Origin: DASRDE01 sp035938175
Lineage (GTDB): Bacteria > Vulcanimicrobiota > Vulcanimicrobiia > Vulcanimicrobiales > Vulcanimicrobiaceae
Assembly (NCBI GenBank): GCA_035938175.1
Contig: DASZHD010000010.1
Coordinates: forward strand, 1-64,000
Direction: 5' to 3'
Length of the DNA: 64,000 nt
A program made the position numbers and the translations under genes. This document shows, piece after piece, positions 8,561 to 16,976 of the stretch (the stretch's first letter is position 1; every line of letters begins with the position of its first letter). The notes beneath the pieces are model-generated. The model saw only the letters and a list, made by a program, of their open reading frames with translations. It searched no databases and was not told where the DNA came from.

Positions 8561-9541
8561 ATGGCGACCATGATTGCACGCACGGCAACCAGCCCCATCA
8601 ACACGCTCGATTTCGTGAAGGTCACGGAGAGCGCGGCGCTCGCCGCCTCGCGTTGGATGGGGCGCGGCGAGCGCGATACCGCGGACGGCGCCGCAGTCGA
8701 ACGGATGCGCGAAAGCTTGAACGAGATGGACATCTCGGGGCGAATCGTCATCGGCGAAGGCGAACGCGACGAAGCGCCGATGCTGTTTATCGGCGAAGAG
8801 CTTGGCCGCGGCGGATTCGAGGTCGACATCGCGGTGGACCCGGTGGAGGGCACGAACTTGGTGGCCAACGGCTTGCCGAATTCGATTGCCGTCATGGCGA
8901 TCTCAGAACGCGGCGGATTGCTCAACGCGCCGGACACGTACATGAAAAAGCTCGCCGTTGGTCCGAAGGCCGCACCGTACGTGCACATCGACGCATCCGT
9001 GCGCGACAATTTGGAAGCCGTAGCCAATGCCTTGGAAAAACCGATCAACGACGTAACGGTCGTCATCCTCGATCGTCCGCGCCATGCCGAATTGATCCAG
9101 CAAGTTCGCGAGGTCGGCGCGCGCATCAAGCTCATTTCCGACGGCGACGTAGACGCGTGTATCGCTACGGCCGTTCCGGGAACCGGCGTACACGTGGCGA
9201 TGGGAACGGGCGGCGCTCCCGAAGGCGTGCTCGCCGCGGCGGCGCTCAAATGCATGGGCGGCAACTTCATGGGCAAGCTCGAGTTCCGTAATGACGAAGA
9301 GATCGAGCGCGCCAAAGCGATGGGCTTCGGCGAAACGAACCGCCTGCTGACGATCGACGATCTGATTAAAGGCGAGCACGTGATGTTTTGCGCGACCGGC
9401 ATCACCGACGGCGACCTGACGCGCGGCGTGCGCTTTTTTGGAAACAACGCGCGAACGCACTCCGTAGTCATGCATTCCGACGGAACGGTCCGGTTCATCG
9501 AGTCCGTCCATCGGCTTGGCGCCCGCCCGCACGCGAGATAA
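8561..9541 (+). CDS. glpX: fructose-1,6-bisphosphatase class II
   Basis: Converts fructose 1,6-bisphosphate to fructose 6-phosphate in gluconeogenesis (some members also act on sedoheptulose bisphosphate). The 326-residue length fits. Diagnostic segments are the metal/substrate motif VIGEGERDEAPMLFIGEELG near residue 63 and the EVDIAVDPVEGTNLVANG loop near 90, both standard in GlpX. The C-terminal part ITDGDLTRGVRFF is also typical. It is divergently transcribed from the glycosyltransferase operon, with only 50 bases between the two starts for both promoters. The next gene begins 33 bases downstream. Confidence 0.96.
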   Translation: MATMIARTATSPINTLDFVKVTESAALAASRWMGRGERDTADGAAVERMRESLNEMDISGRIVIGEGERDEAPMLFIGEELGRGGFEVDIAVDPVEGTNLVANGLPNSIAVMAISERGGLLNAPDTYMKKLAVGPKAAPYVHIDASVRDNLEAVANALEKPINDVTVVILDRPRHAELIQQVREVGARIKLISDGDVDACIATAVPGTGVHVAMGTGGAPEGVLAAAALKCMGGNFMGKLEFRNDEEIERAKAMGFGETNRLLTIDDLIKGEHVMFCATGITDGDLTRGVRFFGNNARTHSVVMHSDGTVRFIESVHRLGARPHAR

Positions 9542-9574
9542 ACCTTCCCGCTCCGCGGCGGGTTCAATGCAGTA

Positions 9575-11011
9575 ATGGAACGCAAAAAGCATCATCTGGT
9601 AGTCGTAGGCGCAGGGTCCGGCGGATTCGCCGCCGCACGCACGGCGCGTGATCTCGGCGCCGACGTAGCGCTCGTCGATCACGGGCCTTTGGGCGGATTG
9701 TGCATCTTGCGCGGCTGCATGCCCAGTAAAACGCTGATCGCCAGCAGCGACGCCGCGCAGGACATGCGCGATGCCGCCGAACTCGGGATTCACGCGGGAA
9801 ACATCGAAATCGATTTTCCGCATATCATGCGGCGTAAACGCGAGCTGATTAAAGGCTTCGCCGATTACCGCATCGACGGAATACACGCGTTCCCGCTGTA
9901 CGAGGGCCGCGCCCGATTCGTCTCGCCGAACGAATTGCTGGTCGATGAAAAGCTGCTCATCGAGGGCAAGAAATTCATCATCGCGACGGGCAGCGTCGTC
10001 GCACCGGCCGCGGCCGTCCACGGACTGGAGGAGACCGGCTACATCGACAGCGACGGCGCGCTGGAGTTAGAACGTTTGCCGAAGTCGCTCATCGTACTCG
10101 GCGGCGGCTATATCGGCTGTGAGCTCGGCCAGTTTTTCTCGCGCATGGGCGTCAAGACGAGCATCGTGCTGCGCAGCCGGCATTTGCTCTCCGGCGAAGA
10201 CCACGACATCGGCGATGCGTTGACGCAATATTATCGCGACGAAGGCATCGAAGTGCATACCGGAACGCAGATCATGCGCACGAGCAAGCGCAACGGGAAT
10301 AAGGTCGTGCACGTCGTCCGTAACGAGGTCGAAGGCGATTTAGAGGCGGAGGAGCTGCTCTACTGTCTCGGACGCGTGCCGAACTTCGAAGGCCTGGACC
10401 TCGACGTCGCCAACGTGCCGTGTCATCACATCACCGGTATCGAGACGGACGCCACGATGCGCACCTGTAATCCGGATTTCTACGCGATCGGGGACGTCGC
10501 GGGTAAGCACATGCTGGTGCACGTTGCGATCTACGAGGGCGAAATTGCCGCACGCAATGCGGTCACGGGCAGCAGCGATGAAGCCGTGTACGACTTGGTC
10601 AAAACGCACACCGTCTTCAGCGACCCGCAGGTGGCGGTCGTGGGAGCTACCGAGCGCGAACTTCAATCGACGGGCGTTGCGTACGTCAAAGGCACGTACG
10701 ATTTCGCCGAACACGGCAAAGCGCAGTGCATCAATAAGACGAAAGGCTTCGTCAAGATCATGGCGTCCGCGGATGACGGCAAGATCTTGGGCGCAGCGAT
10801 TCTCGGACCGCACGGGTCCGATCTGATCCACGAGATGATCGTCGCGATGCGTTACGGATCGACGGTCAAGGAATTCATGGCCATTCCGCACCTGCATCCG
10901 ACGCTTGCCGAAATTTGGACGTATCCCGCGGAAGAATGCGCCGCGAAGCTGCAGCTCGCCGGGCCCGGCGAAGTCGAACCGGAAGTCGCGCTCGGTGGAA
11001 CCGCCGGTTAG
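9575..11011 (+). CDS. FAD-dependent pyridine nucleotide-disulfide oxidoreductase (dihydrolipoyl dehydrogenase-like)
   Basis: A 478-residue flavoprotein. An N-terminal FAD fold (VVVGAGSGGFAAARTARDLG) is followed by a redox-active disulfide in GGLCILRGCMPSK, a second Rossmann motif for NAD(P)H (VLGGGYIGCELGQFFSRMG), the FAD motif YAIGDVAGKHMLVHVA, and a dimerization domain ending in HLHPTLAEIW, which has the His-Glu pair of lipoamide dehydrogenases. The active-site motif differs from the usual CLNVGCIPSK of LpdA, so the physiological disulfide substrate is open; lipoamide, mycothiol-like thiols or metals are options. No 2-oxoacid dehydrogenase genes adjoin it, which speaks against a standard PDH E3 role. 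Its end overlaps the next gene by 17 bases. Confidence 0.88.
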   Translation: MERKKHHLVVVGAGSGGFAAARTARDLGADVALVDHGPLGGLCILRGCMPSKTLIASSDAAQDMRDAAELGIHAGNIEIDFPHIMRRKRELIKGFADYRIDGIHAFPLYEGRARFVSPNELLVDEKLLIEGKKFIIATGSVVAPAAAVHGLEETGYIDSDGALELERLPKSLIVLGGGYIGCELGQFFSRMGVKTSIVLRSRHLLSGEDHDIGDALTQYYRDEGIEVHTGTQIMRTSKRNGNKVVHVVRNEVEGDLEAEELLYCLGRVPNFEGLDLDVANVPCHHITGIETDATMRTCNPDFYAIGDVAGKHMLVHVAIYEGEIAARNAVTGSSDEAVYDLVKTHTVFSDPQVAVVGATERELQSTGVAYVKGTYDFAEHGKAQCINKTKGFVKIMASADDGKILGAAILGPHGSDLIHEMIVAMRYGSTVKEFMAIPHLHPTLAEIWTYPAEECAAKLQLAGPGEVEPEVALGGTAG

Positions 11012-12002
11012 CACAAATCACGGCGCGACGGTAATCAACGCCGCGATCGTTCAAACGAAGCCCCGCAAGGGGCGCTACGATGAAAATCTTGCCGACCTCG
11101 CATCGGCGTTCGAACAACTCGGCGGGATGGATCCCGTTCCCGACTTGGTCGTGCTGCCGGAGGCCGCGCTCACCGGGTACTTTTTGGAAGGCGCCGTGTA
11201 CGAGCTCGCGCGCAGTTCCGCCGAAATCGCGCGCGACTTAGCGGGCGCGTGGAAAAAGGCCAACGGTTCAAAGGCCGTCGACGTGGTGTGCGGATTCTAC
11301 GAAAACTGCGAGGGAACGTATCACAACAGCTCGCTCTATCTGCGCATAGAAGGCCGAAGCCACGAGATCGTGCACGTGCACCGCAAGATGTTCTTGCCGA
11401 CCTACGGCGTTTTCGACGAAGAGCGTTTCTTATCGCGCGGGCGGCGCTTGCAGACGTTCGATACGCGGTTCGGACGCGCCGCGATGCTAATCTGCGAAGA
11501 CGTCTGGCACGCCATCATGCCGACGATCGCGGCGATCAAAGGCGCGCGGTTTTTGATCGTGCCGAGTGCAGCGCCGGGGCGTGGAATTGAAGAAGACGAC
11601 GAGCTTGGCAGCATCGCGCGCTGGCGTGAGATTTTGCAAACGACCGCGGCGGAGCACGGCGTGTTCATCATCTATGCCGGGCTCGCGGGCTTCGAAGGCG
11701 GTAAAGGGATGACGGGAAATTCGTGCGTCGTCGATCCGCACGGCCGCACCGTCGTACGCGCTCCGGCACTCGGCGCGCACGTAATTCGCGCGCGTTTGGA
11801 TATGCGCGAGATCGATCTTGCGCGCGCAGCCCTGCCGCTGCTCGGCGACTTGAACGCGGTTTTGCCCGACCTGCTGCTGGATGACGAACTGCCGCTGCCG
11901 TACCGCGATTACCAACGTCACCCCGAGGTATCTAGTCACCCCGAGGTATCCTGTCACCCCGAGGTATCGAGGGGCCCTGAGGAATCGAAGGGCAAAACCT
12001 AA
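10995..12002 (+). CDS. nitrilase-superfamily amidohydrolase, likely glutaminase subunit of NAD synthetase
   Basis: Carbon-nitrogen hydrolase of about 335 residues with the full catalytic set: Glu in VVLPEAALTGY, Lys in HRKMFLPTYGVFDEERF and Cys in MLICEDVWH. The FLPTYGVFDEERFL stretch is typical of the glutaminase domain of glutamine-dependent NAD synthetases. The next gene encodes the synthetase domain as a separate short NadE, so the two probably form a split Gln-dependent enzyme (inference). I chose GTG at 10995, which overlaps the previous gene by 17 bases. The last 25 or so codons are formed by three 18-base copies of a repeat (HPEVSS, HPEVSC, HPEVSR) and the dispersed palindrome. Confidence 0.85.
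   Translation: MEPPVSTNHGATVINAAIVQTKPRKGRYDENLADLASAFEQLGGMDPVPDLVVLPEAALTGYFLEGAVYELARSSAEIARDLAGAWKKANGSKAVDVVCGFYENCEGTYHNSSLYLRIEGRSHEIVHVHRKMFLPTYGVFDEERFLSRGRRLQTFDTRFGRAAMLICEDVWHAIMPTIAAIKGARFLIVPSAAPGRGIEEDDELGSIARWREILQTTAAEHGVFIIYAGLAGFEGGKGMTGNSCVVDPHGRTVVRAPALGAHVIRARLDMREIDLARAALPLLGDLNAVLPDLLLDDELPLPYRDYQRHPEVSSHPEVSCHPEVSRGPEESKGKT
11917..11994. repeat. repeat cluster inside 3' end of the nitrilase gene
   Basis: Three direct copies of gtcaccccgaggtatc start at 11917, 11935 and 11953, an exact 18-base period. The third runs into gaggggccctgaggaatcgaa, which is the other half of the dispersed palindrome. The repeat is in frame and supplies the C-terminal tail of the upstream protein; the stop codon lies only a few bases after it. 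Confidence 0.85.
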
Positions 12003-12854
12003 ATGCTCCCCGTCATCGACCCCCCGCCCATCGCCTTCACCCAACCGCCGCGCATCAATCCCGCCGTTACGGCGGAATGGCTTGTCGCCTTTTTGCAAGA
12101 CGAACTGATCGAGCGCCGCAATATTCACCGCGCCGTCGTCGGGCTTTCCGGCGGCGTCGATTCCGCCTTAACCGCGTTTCTCTGTGCGAAGGCGCTAGGA
12201 CCGCAAAACGTTCATGCAATTCGCATGCCGTACAAGACCTCGAGCGCCGCAAGTTTGAGCGATGCCCGGCTGGTGGTCGAAACGCTGGGCATTTGCGAGC
12301 GCACGATTGAAATTTCCGATGCCGTCGACGGTTATCTGCAGTTCGAACCCGACGCGGACGCGCGGCGCCGCGGAAACGTGATGGCGCGCGTGCGCATGGT
12401 CGTCCTGTTCGATCAGTCGGCAAAGCACGGCGCGCTTCCGATCGGCACGGGAAACAAAACCGAACGGCTTTTGGGGTATTTCACGTGGCACGCCGACGAT
12501 ACGCCGCCCGTGAATCCGATCGGCGACCTGTACAAGACGCAGGTGTGGGAATTATCGCGTTACCTGGGTGTGCCCGCTGCGCTTGTCGACAAGGCGCCCA
12601 GTGCGGATTTGGAAGCGGATCAAACCGACGAAGCCGACCTGGGGATCACCTATGCGAAAGCGGATGCGATCTTGGCGCACATGCTCGAAGGGTATTCAAA
12701 CGCACAGCTCGTCGAACGCGGCTTTGCGAAAAGTGAAGTGGAACTCGTGCGGCGGCGCCTGGACGGAACGCACTGGAAACGCCATCTCCCCACGACGGCA
12801 ATGCTGACGAATACGGCCATCAACGAATTCTATTTGCGGCCCGTGGACTTTTAG
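12003..12854 (+). CDS. nadE: NAD(+) synthase, short form
   Basis: Adenylates and amidates nicotinic acid adenine dinucleotide to give NAD. The 283-residue protein has the ATP pyrophosphatase P-loop SGGVDSALTAFL near residue 49, the GTGNKTERLLGYFTWHADD segment, and the PSADLEADQTDE signature of NadE. It lacks the fused N-terminal glutaminase domain of long NadE; that domain is encoded by the gene directly before it. Short NadE is often ammonia-dependent, but the adjacency suggests that ammonia is fed by the nitrilase-like partner. It starts right after the partner's stop, and its TAG overlaps the GTG of cinA. Confidence 0.95.
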   Translation: MLPVIDPPPIAFTQPPRINPAVTAEWLVAFLQDELIERRNIHRAVVGLSGGVDSALTAFLCAKALGPQNVHAIRMPYKTSSAASLSDARLVVETLGICERTIEISDAVDGYLQFEPDADARRRGNVMARVRMVVLFDQSAKHGALPIGTGNKTERLLGYFTWHADDTPPVNPIGDLYKTQVWELSRYLGVPAALVDKAPSADLEADQTDEADLGITYAKADAILAHMLEGYSNAQLVERGFAKSEVELVRRRLDGTHWKRHLPTTAMLTNTAINEFYLRPVDF

Positions 12855-14098
12855 TGGCAAGCCTCGAAATCATCGCCGTCGGCACCGAGCTGCTTTTGGG
12901 ACAGCTCGTCGACACGAACACGGCGTACATCGCGACGCACCTCGCCGCAATCGGCGCGGACGTGTACGGAACGCACGCGGTCGGCGACAACCGCGCCCGG
13001 ATCGCAACCGCCATGCGCAATGCGCTCGATCGTGCGGACGGCGTTATCACGACCGGCGGCTTGGGCCCAACCGTGGACGATCTCACAAAGGAAGCGGCGT
13101 GCGACGCGCTGCAGCTCGATGCCGTGCTTCACGAAAAATCGCTGCATGCGATGCGCGAGCGGTTCAAGCAGTTCGGCCGCGAAATGCCGGAAAACAACGT
13201 CAAGCAGGCGATGCTGCCGCGCGGCGCGATGGTGTTGGAAAATCCAAACGGAACGGCACCCGGATTCATCGCGTTTCGAAGCGACGGAAAATTCATCGCA
13301 TCGATGCCCGGCGTCCCGCGCGAAATGAAACCGATGTTAAACGAGAGCGTACTGCCGTGGCTTCGGTCGCGCTTCGACCTGCACGAATCGATTCACACGC
13401 GAATCTTACATACGGTTGCGATTGGGGAGTCCGAGATCGACCGGCGCATCGACGACCTCTTCCGCACGCTCGAAAACCCCAAGATCGCCGTGCTCGCGCA
13501 CGATTTTCGCGCCGACGTGAAAATCATGGCAAAAGCGGGTTCCGAGGAAGAGGCTCGCAGTCTCATCGTTCCGATCGAGGGCGAACTTCTGAAGCGCTTA
13601 GGCGGTCACGTGTACGGCGTCGACGATCAAACGCTGCCCGGAGCGATTCATGCGCTGCTGCGTGAAACGCGCCAAACCGTTGCCGTCGCGGAGTCTTGTA
13701 CGGGGGGCGCGGTATGCGCCGCATTGACCACCGTCCCGGGATCGTCCGAAACGTTCATCGGCGGCGTCGTGGCGTACGACAACGCGGTGAAAGCGTCGCT
13801 CCTGGGGGTGCGTCAAGAAACGCTTGCCTCAGTAGGCGCGGTAAGCGAGCAATCCGCGATTGAAATGGCGGAAGGCGTTCGGCGCCGGCTCGGCGCGAAC
13901 ATCGGCGTGTCTACCACCGGTATCGCCGGCCCAAGCGGAGGGACGGCCGAGAAGCCCGTCGGCTTGGTTTACTTCGGCCTTGCCACGGCGGCGGGGGCGC
14001 GAGCAGTGCGGACGACGTTTCCGGGCGACCGGGACGCTATTCAGCACCGGGCCCGTGTTTCGGCGCTTGCCATGCTATGGGAACATTTATTGCCCTAG
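12854..14098 (+). CDS. cinA: CinA family protein, nicotinamide-nucleotide amidase / ADP-ribose pyrophosphatase
   Basis: A 414-residue full-length CinA. The N-terminal MoCF-like (COG1058) domain shows EIIAVGTELLLGQLVDTNT and TTGGLGPTVDDLTKEA. The C-terminal CinA amidase (PncC) domain shows VAVAESCTGGAVCAALT and STTGIAGPSGGTAEKPVGLV. The protein deamidates nicotinamide mononucleotide and cleaves ADP-ribose in pyridine-nucleotide repair and salvage. Lying one base over the end of nadE, it makes a small NAD-metabolism operon with the split synthetase: CinA turns NMN into NaMN, the precursor branch that NadE completes. GTG start by overlap TAGTG. Confidence 0.96.
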   Translation: MASLEIIAVGTELLLGQLVDTNTAYIATHLAAIGADVYGTHAVGDNRARIATAMRNALDRADGVITTGGLGPTVDDLTKEAACDALQLDAVLHEKSLHAMRERFKQFGREMPENNVKQAMLPRGAMVLENPNGTAPGFIAFRSDGKFIASMPGVPREMKPMLNESVLPWLRSRFDLHESIHTRILHTVAIGESEIDRRIDDLFRTLENPKIAVLAHDFRADVKIMAKAGSEEEARSLIVPIEGELLKRLGGHVYGVDDQTLPGAIHALLRETRQTVAVAESCTGGAVCAALTTVPGSSETFIGGVVAYDNAVKASLLGVRQETLASVGAVSEQSAIEMAEGVRRRLGANIGVSTTGIAGPSGGTAEKPVGLVYFGLATAAGARAVRTTFPGDRDAIQHRARVSALAMLWEHLLP

Positions 14099-14233
14099 AT
14101 GCGTTCCCGAGCGTGCGCGCGGGAATCTCATCCATTCCTAACAGTGTGGGGCGGGGCCGACCATCCAAGCGCGAAGTAAAGCGGCCGATACAAAACAGAG
14201 CGCACTATTAAAGAAGCCAGCCGGAGAACCTGA

Positions 14234-15958
14234 ATGAAGCGACGTGGTCCTTATAGCACCAGCCTGTACGCGGCGATTTTGACGATCGCGTCGTTGACGG
14301 CATGCGGAGGCGGCGGAGGCAGCACGGGGGGCAACCCTCCTACGCCCACCCCGACGCAGACGCCCAGCAGCGTTCCTGTTACACCGGCGCCGGCTTCGGC
14401 GGCGGTTTATTGCGATGCGAATAACCCGACCAATCCGCAATCGCGCATTTTTACGGCTAGCCGCCTCTCGATGGAAGACAGGCGCCGCTTCTTGCCGTCC
14501 GCGAGTTCGACGGCCCAATACGTGCCGGGCGTCGTCAACGTGACGTACAACCGCAGTCAGTACATGGCGCGCAGCTCGACGCTGAGCGCGCACGCTGTCA
14601 CCGCAGGCGCACAACTCGCCAATCAACTCGATTTGGCAGCAATTAATCGCGTAACGCAAATTCTCCGAGTGACGCCTGGCACTGAGGCGGCCGTGATGGC
14701 CAAGTTGAAGCAAGATCCGGCCGTTGTAAGCGTGGGCCGCTCGGCTTACCGCCACTTGGAGTCGTCGACGCCGGCGTATACGAACGATCCCTATGAAAAC
14801 GGTTTTGCGCCGTCTAACACGCCGCCGCTTTACGAAGGAAGCTCGTCCCCGGGCCAGTGGGACCTTCACGTCGTATGCGCGCCGAATGCTTGGGGATATG
14901 GAACAGCTTCGAATGGAACCGGCAGTGCGCATGCCGGCGCAGCGGGCGGTTCGAGCGGCGTGCCGATAGCGATCATCGACACCGGTGCCGACCTCACGCA
15001 TCCGGAACTCCAACCCGTCTCGCGAATTGCCTGGGCTGAAGCTGAAACGAGCGGGCACGGCACCGTGACGTCGACGGGTGTCGGATCGATGCACGATAAC
15101 GATGGGCACGGTACCAACGTCGCGGGTATTGCCGCCGCGACTGCAAACAACGGACTGGGATTCGCCGGCGTTGCTTACAATGCGCCGCTGATGATCTTCA
15201 AAGTATTCCCCGACTGCCCCGCGAACAGCACCAACTGCACGGCCTCGAGCGCTGACATCGCGACCGCAATTACCGATGCCGTTTCAAAAGGCGCAAAGGT
15301 GATCAGCATGAGCCTGGGCGCCGACACTCCCGCGGGCGATGAGGAAAGTGCCGTTGCAAACGCAATTGCGCAAAACGTCATCGTCGTTGCTGCTTCCGGC
15401 AACGGTAATTCGAATACCGGGTTAGCGAATAGTTCTCTCTCCTATCCAGCCGCGGACCCAGGCGTGATCGCCGTGGGCGCGTCCGCGATCGACGATACGA
15501 ATCCGGCAGCCCCGGTTCTCAAGGTCGCATCGTACTCGAATTATTCGGGAGCCAATCCCGGTTCGTGGGGCGTGGTTGCACCCGGCGGAGATGCGTGCCC
15601 GGGCACGCCTGAAGGCGGGAACTGCAGTGATAACGACGACCTGCACTGGATCGAGAACATCTACTCGAGCACGGCGACGTCGCCCGGCGATTGCTCGCCG
15701 GACTTTGGAAACCCAGGCGGTGCAACGGACTGCCGCATTCTGATCATCGGTACGTCGCAGGCTACGCCGCACGTGACGGGTGCTGTGGCGTTGCTGCTGA
15801 GCGTCGGCGTCGCACAAAACCCGACGACGGTGAAGAACCTTCTCTGCGACAGCGCTACGGCTATCCAGTCTTCGTCGACGAACGCGTCACATCAAGGATG
15901 CGGCGAGTTGGATGTCTACCGTGCAATGGCAGCCGCGCTCGGAGATTCGTCTCCATAG
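14234..15958 (+). CDS. S8 subtilisin-like serine peptidase, lipoprotein
   Basis: A 574-residue exported protease. The signal peptide ends in a lipobox (LTACGGGGGS), followed by a Pro/Thr linker, then an inhibitor-like propeptide region (about 90-160). The catalytic triad is visible: Asp in IIDTGADLTHPEL near residue 248, His in DNDGHGTNVAGIAAATA near 291 and Ser in IGTSQATPHVTGAVALLL near 508. An SD (ggag) precedes the ATG by 8 bases. Several Cys residues in the mature part suggest disulfides. It stands alone between cinA and a strong terminator, so it is probably a single-gene unit for external protein degradation. Confidence 0.93.
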   Translation: MKRRGPYSTSLYAAILTIASLTACGGGGGSTGGNPPTPTPTQTPSSVPVTPAPASAAVYCDANNPTNPQSRIFTASRLSMEDRRRFLPSASSTAQYVPGVVNVTYNRSQYMARSSTLSAHAVTAGAQLANQLDLAAINRVTQILRVTPGTEAAVMAKLKQDPAVVSVGRSAYRHLESSTPAYTNDPYENGFAPSNTPPLYEGSSSPGQWDLHVVCAPNAWGYGTASNGTGSAHAGAAGGSSGVPIAIIDTGADLTHPELQPVSRIAWAEAETSGHGTVTSTGVGSMHDNDGHGTNVAGIAAATANNGLGFAGVAYNAPLMIFKVFPDCPANSTNCTASSADIATAITDAVSKGAKVISMSLGADTPAGDEESAVANAIAQNVIVVAASGNGNSNTGLANSSLSYPAADPGVIAVGASAIDDTNPAAPVLKVASYSNYSGANPGSWGVVAPGGDACPGTPEGGNCSDNDDLHWIENIYSSTATSPGDCSPDFGNPGGATDCRILIIGTSQATPHVTGAVALLLSVGVAQNPTTVKNLLCDSATAIQSSSTNASHQGCGELDVYRAMAAALGDSSP

Positions 15959-15982
15959 CGGAGTAGGCCCGTTCGTGAAGAT

Positions 15983-16013
15983 AAGCGGCGCGATCGTTTC
16001 GATCGTGCCGCTT
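15983..16013 (+). terminator. rho-independent terminator after the subtilase gene
   Basis: An inverted repeat aagcggc-cgatcg / cgatcg-gccgctt with a ttt loop is followed by tcgtt. The two arms pair almost without gaps (one internal mismatch). It lies 25 bases after the subtilase stop codon and isolates that gene from the next. Confidence 0.8.
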
Positions 16014-16054
16014 TCGTTCGGGAGCTGTTGTTTACAGGTCGCCTCAGGGTGTTA

Positions 16055-16525
16055 ATGCAAAAAGGAAGGCTGCCGTACTGGCAAATATCCGCGATTGGTG
16101 CTTCAATCGTACTATTGTCGTGTTCTAGCAATGGAGCCGCGAAAGACACCACGTGCCTGAGCGTTGCGCGGCAATTGCAGAAGCCGAAGCCCGTATATAC
16201 TGTACCGTCGTCGCGTCAATACCGGTCGGCTTCAGTAAAAGAAGAGACGGATGCCAAGGTGCTTCTAACGTGTATAAAGACAGATTCATCGAAATCCGAT
16301 GTGGCAGGCACCCGCGTAGCGATTGGTGCGATTCTGCTTCAATCTGCCGAATATGCGCATCAATCCGGAGAGTACGGTCGCGCGGACGCGCTCATCAAGC
16401 GGACCATTTCTCAATTGGATCAGGTACGTGAGTCTGATCTCGACGACGCGGGACTAACTGCGTTCAGATTCATCCGTTCCGCCGCGCGTAATGACGCCGC
16501 TGGAAAATGGGAAAAGCTGTTATAA
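16055..16525 (+). CDS. hypothetical lipoprotein, 156 aa
   Basis: I do not recognise a family. The ATG at 16055 gives a signal peptide with lipobox SIVLLSCSSNG (Cys near 23); an in-frame TTG at 16028 would only lengthen the signal. The mature part is polar and helical, with two Cys residues (TTCLSVA and LLTCIKTD) that could form a disulfide, and a C-terminal TPR-like stretch (QSGEYGRADALIKRTISQL). Base composition is clearly more AT-rich than in neighbouring genes, as for the next small gene, which suggests recent acquisition (inference). No neighbour explains its job. Confidence 0.65.
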   Translation: MQKGRLPYWQISAIGASIVLLSCSSNGAAKDTTCLSVARQLQKPKPVYTVPSSRQYRSASVKEETDAKVLLTCIKTDSSKSDVAGTRVAIGAILLQSAEYAHQSGEYGRADALIKRTISQLDQVRESDLDDAGLTAFRFIRSAARNDAAGKWEKLL

Positions 16526-16644
16526 GACTACATGATTATGTAAAGATATCCATGACTGCATCCGGAATCGGGTGCAATTGCGACCGCACAGAGCTATTGC
16601 TCAGCACGGGTGCGGAGCGCATAAGTGTCGTATAGCGCGGAACC

Positions 16645-16944
16645 GTGATGATAGACGACGACCAAGAAATTCGGTGCCCGGTCTGTGGGTATGATGGCCT
16701 GAGCTATGGGCCTCTGCGCCACGGCACTGATTCGTTCGAGATTTGTCCGAGCTGCGGATTCGAATTCGGCTTTAGTGATGGTGTCAAGGGAGAAACGTAT
16801 GAATCACATAGACAGAAGTGGATTGACGCCGGTTGTCGCTGGTGGGCTCGCAGCGAAAAGGCGCCGCCAAATTGGGATCCTGTCGCTCAATTGGCGAGTC
16901 TAGGCACTGATTATTCTTATTCTCGTCACGACGACGAGAAGTAG
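16645..16944 (+). CDS. small zinc-ribbon protein, unknown function
   Basis: A 99-residue soluble protein with two CxxC knuckles, CPVCGYDGL at residue 11 and CPSCGFEFGF at residue 34, so a four-Cys zinc ribbon is very likely. After it comes a conserved-looking segment YESHRQKWIDAGCRWWARS. Proteins with this layout occur scattered in many bacteria, some near toxin or secretion loci; whether this is an immunity-like protein cannot be told. Codon use is AT-richer than the surroundings, like the gene before it, with only 119 bases between them. The start could also be the second Met. Confidence 0.7.
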   Translation: MMIDDDQEIRCPVCGYDGLSYGPLRHGTDSFEICPSCGFEFGFSDGVKGETYESHRQKWIDAGCRWWARSEKAPPNWDPVAQLASLGTDYSYSRHDDEK

Positions 16945-16976
16945 TTTCATCATCGACAATTGAAGTGCATGCGCGG

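Noticed and set aside
8452..9585. 377-residue ORF on the minus strand opposite glpX
   Set aside because: Ser/Arg/Pro-rich shadow of glpX without any recognisable domain.
11917..11994. CRISPR-like array in the nitrilase 3' end (three 16-18-base repeats)
   Set aside because: No spacers between units, period is 18 bases, the sequence is in frame and belongs to the dispersed palindrome family; no cas genes.
16645..16944. Toxin-immunity pair with the neighbouring small lipoprotein gene
   Set aside because: No toxin-like domain next to the zinc-ribbon protein, and the preceding gene is a lipoprotein, not an effector.
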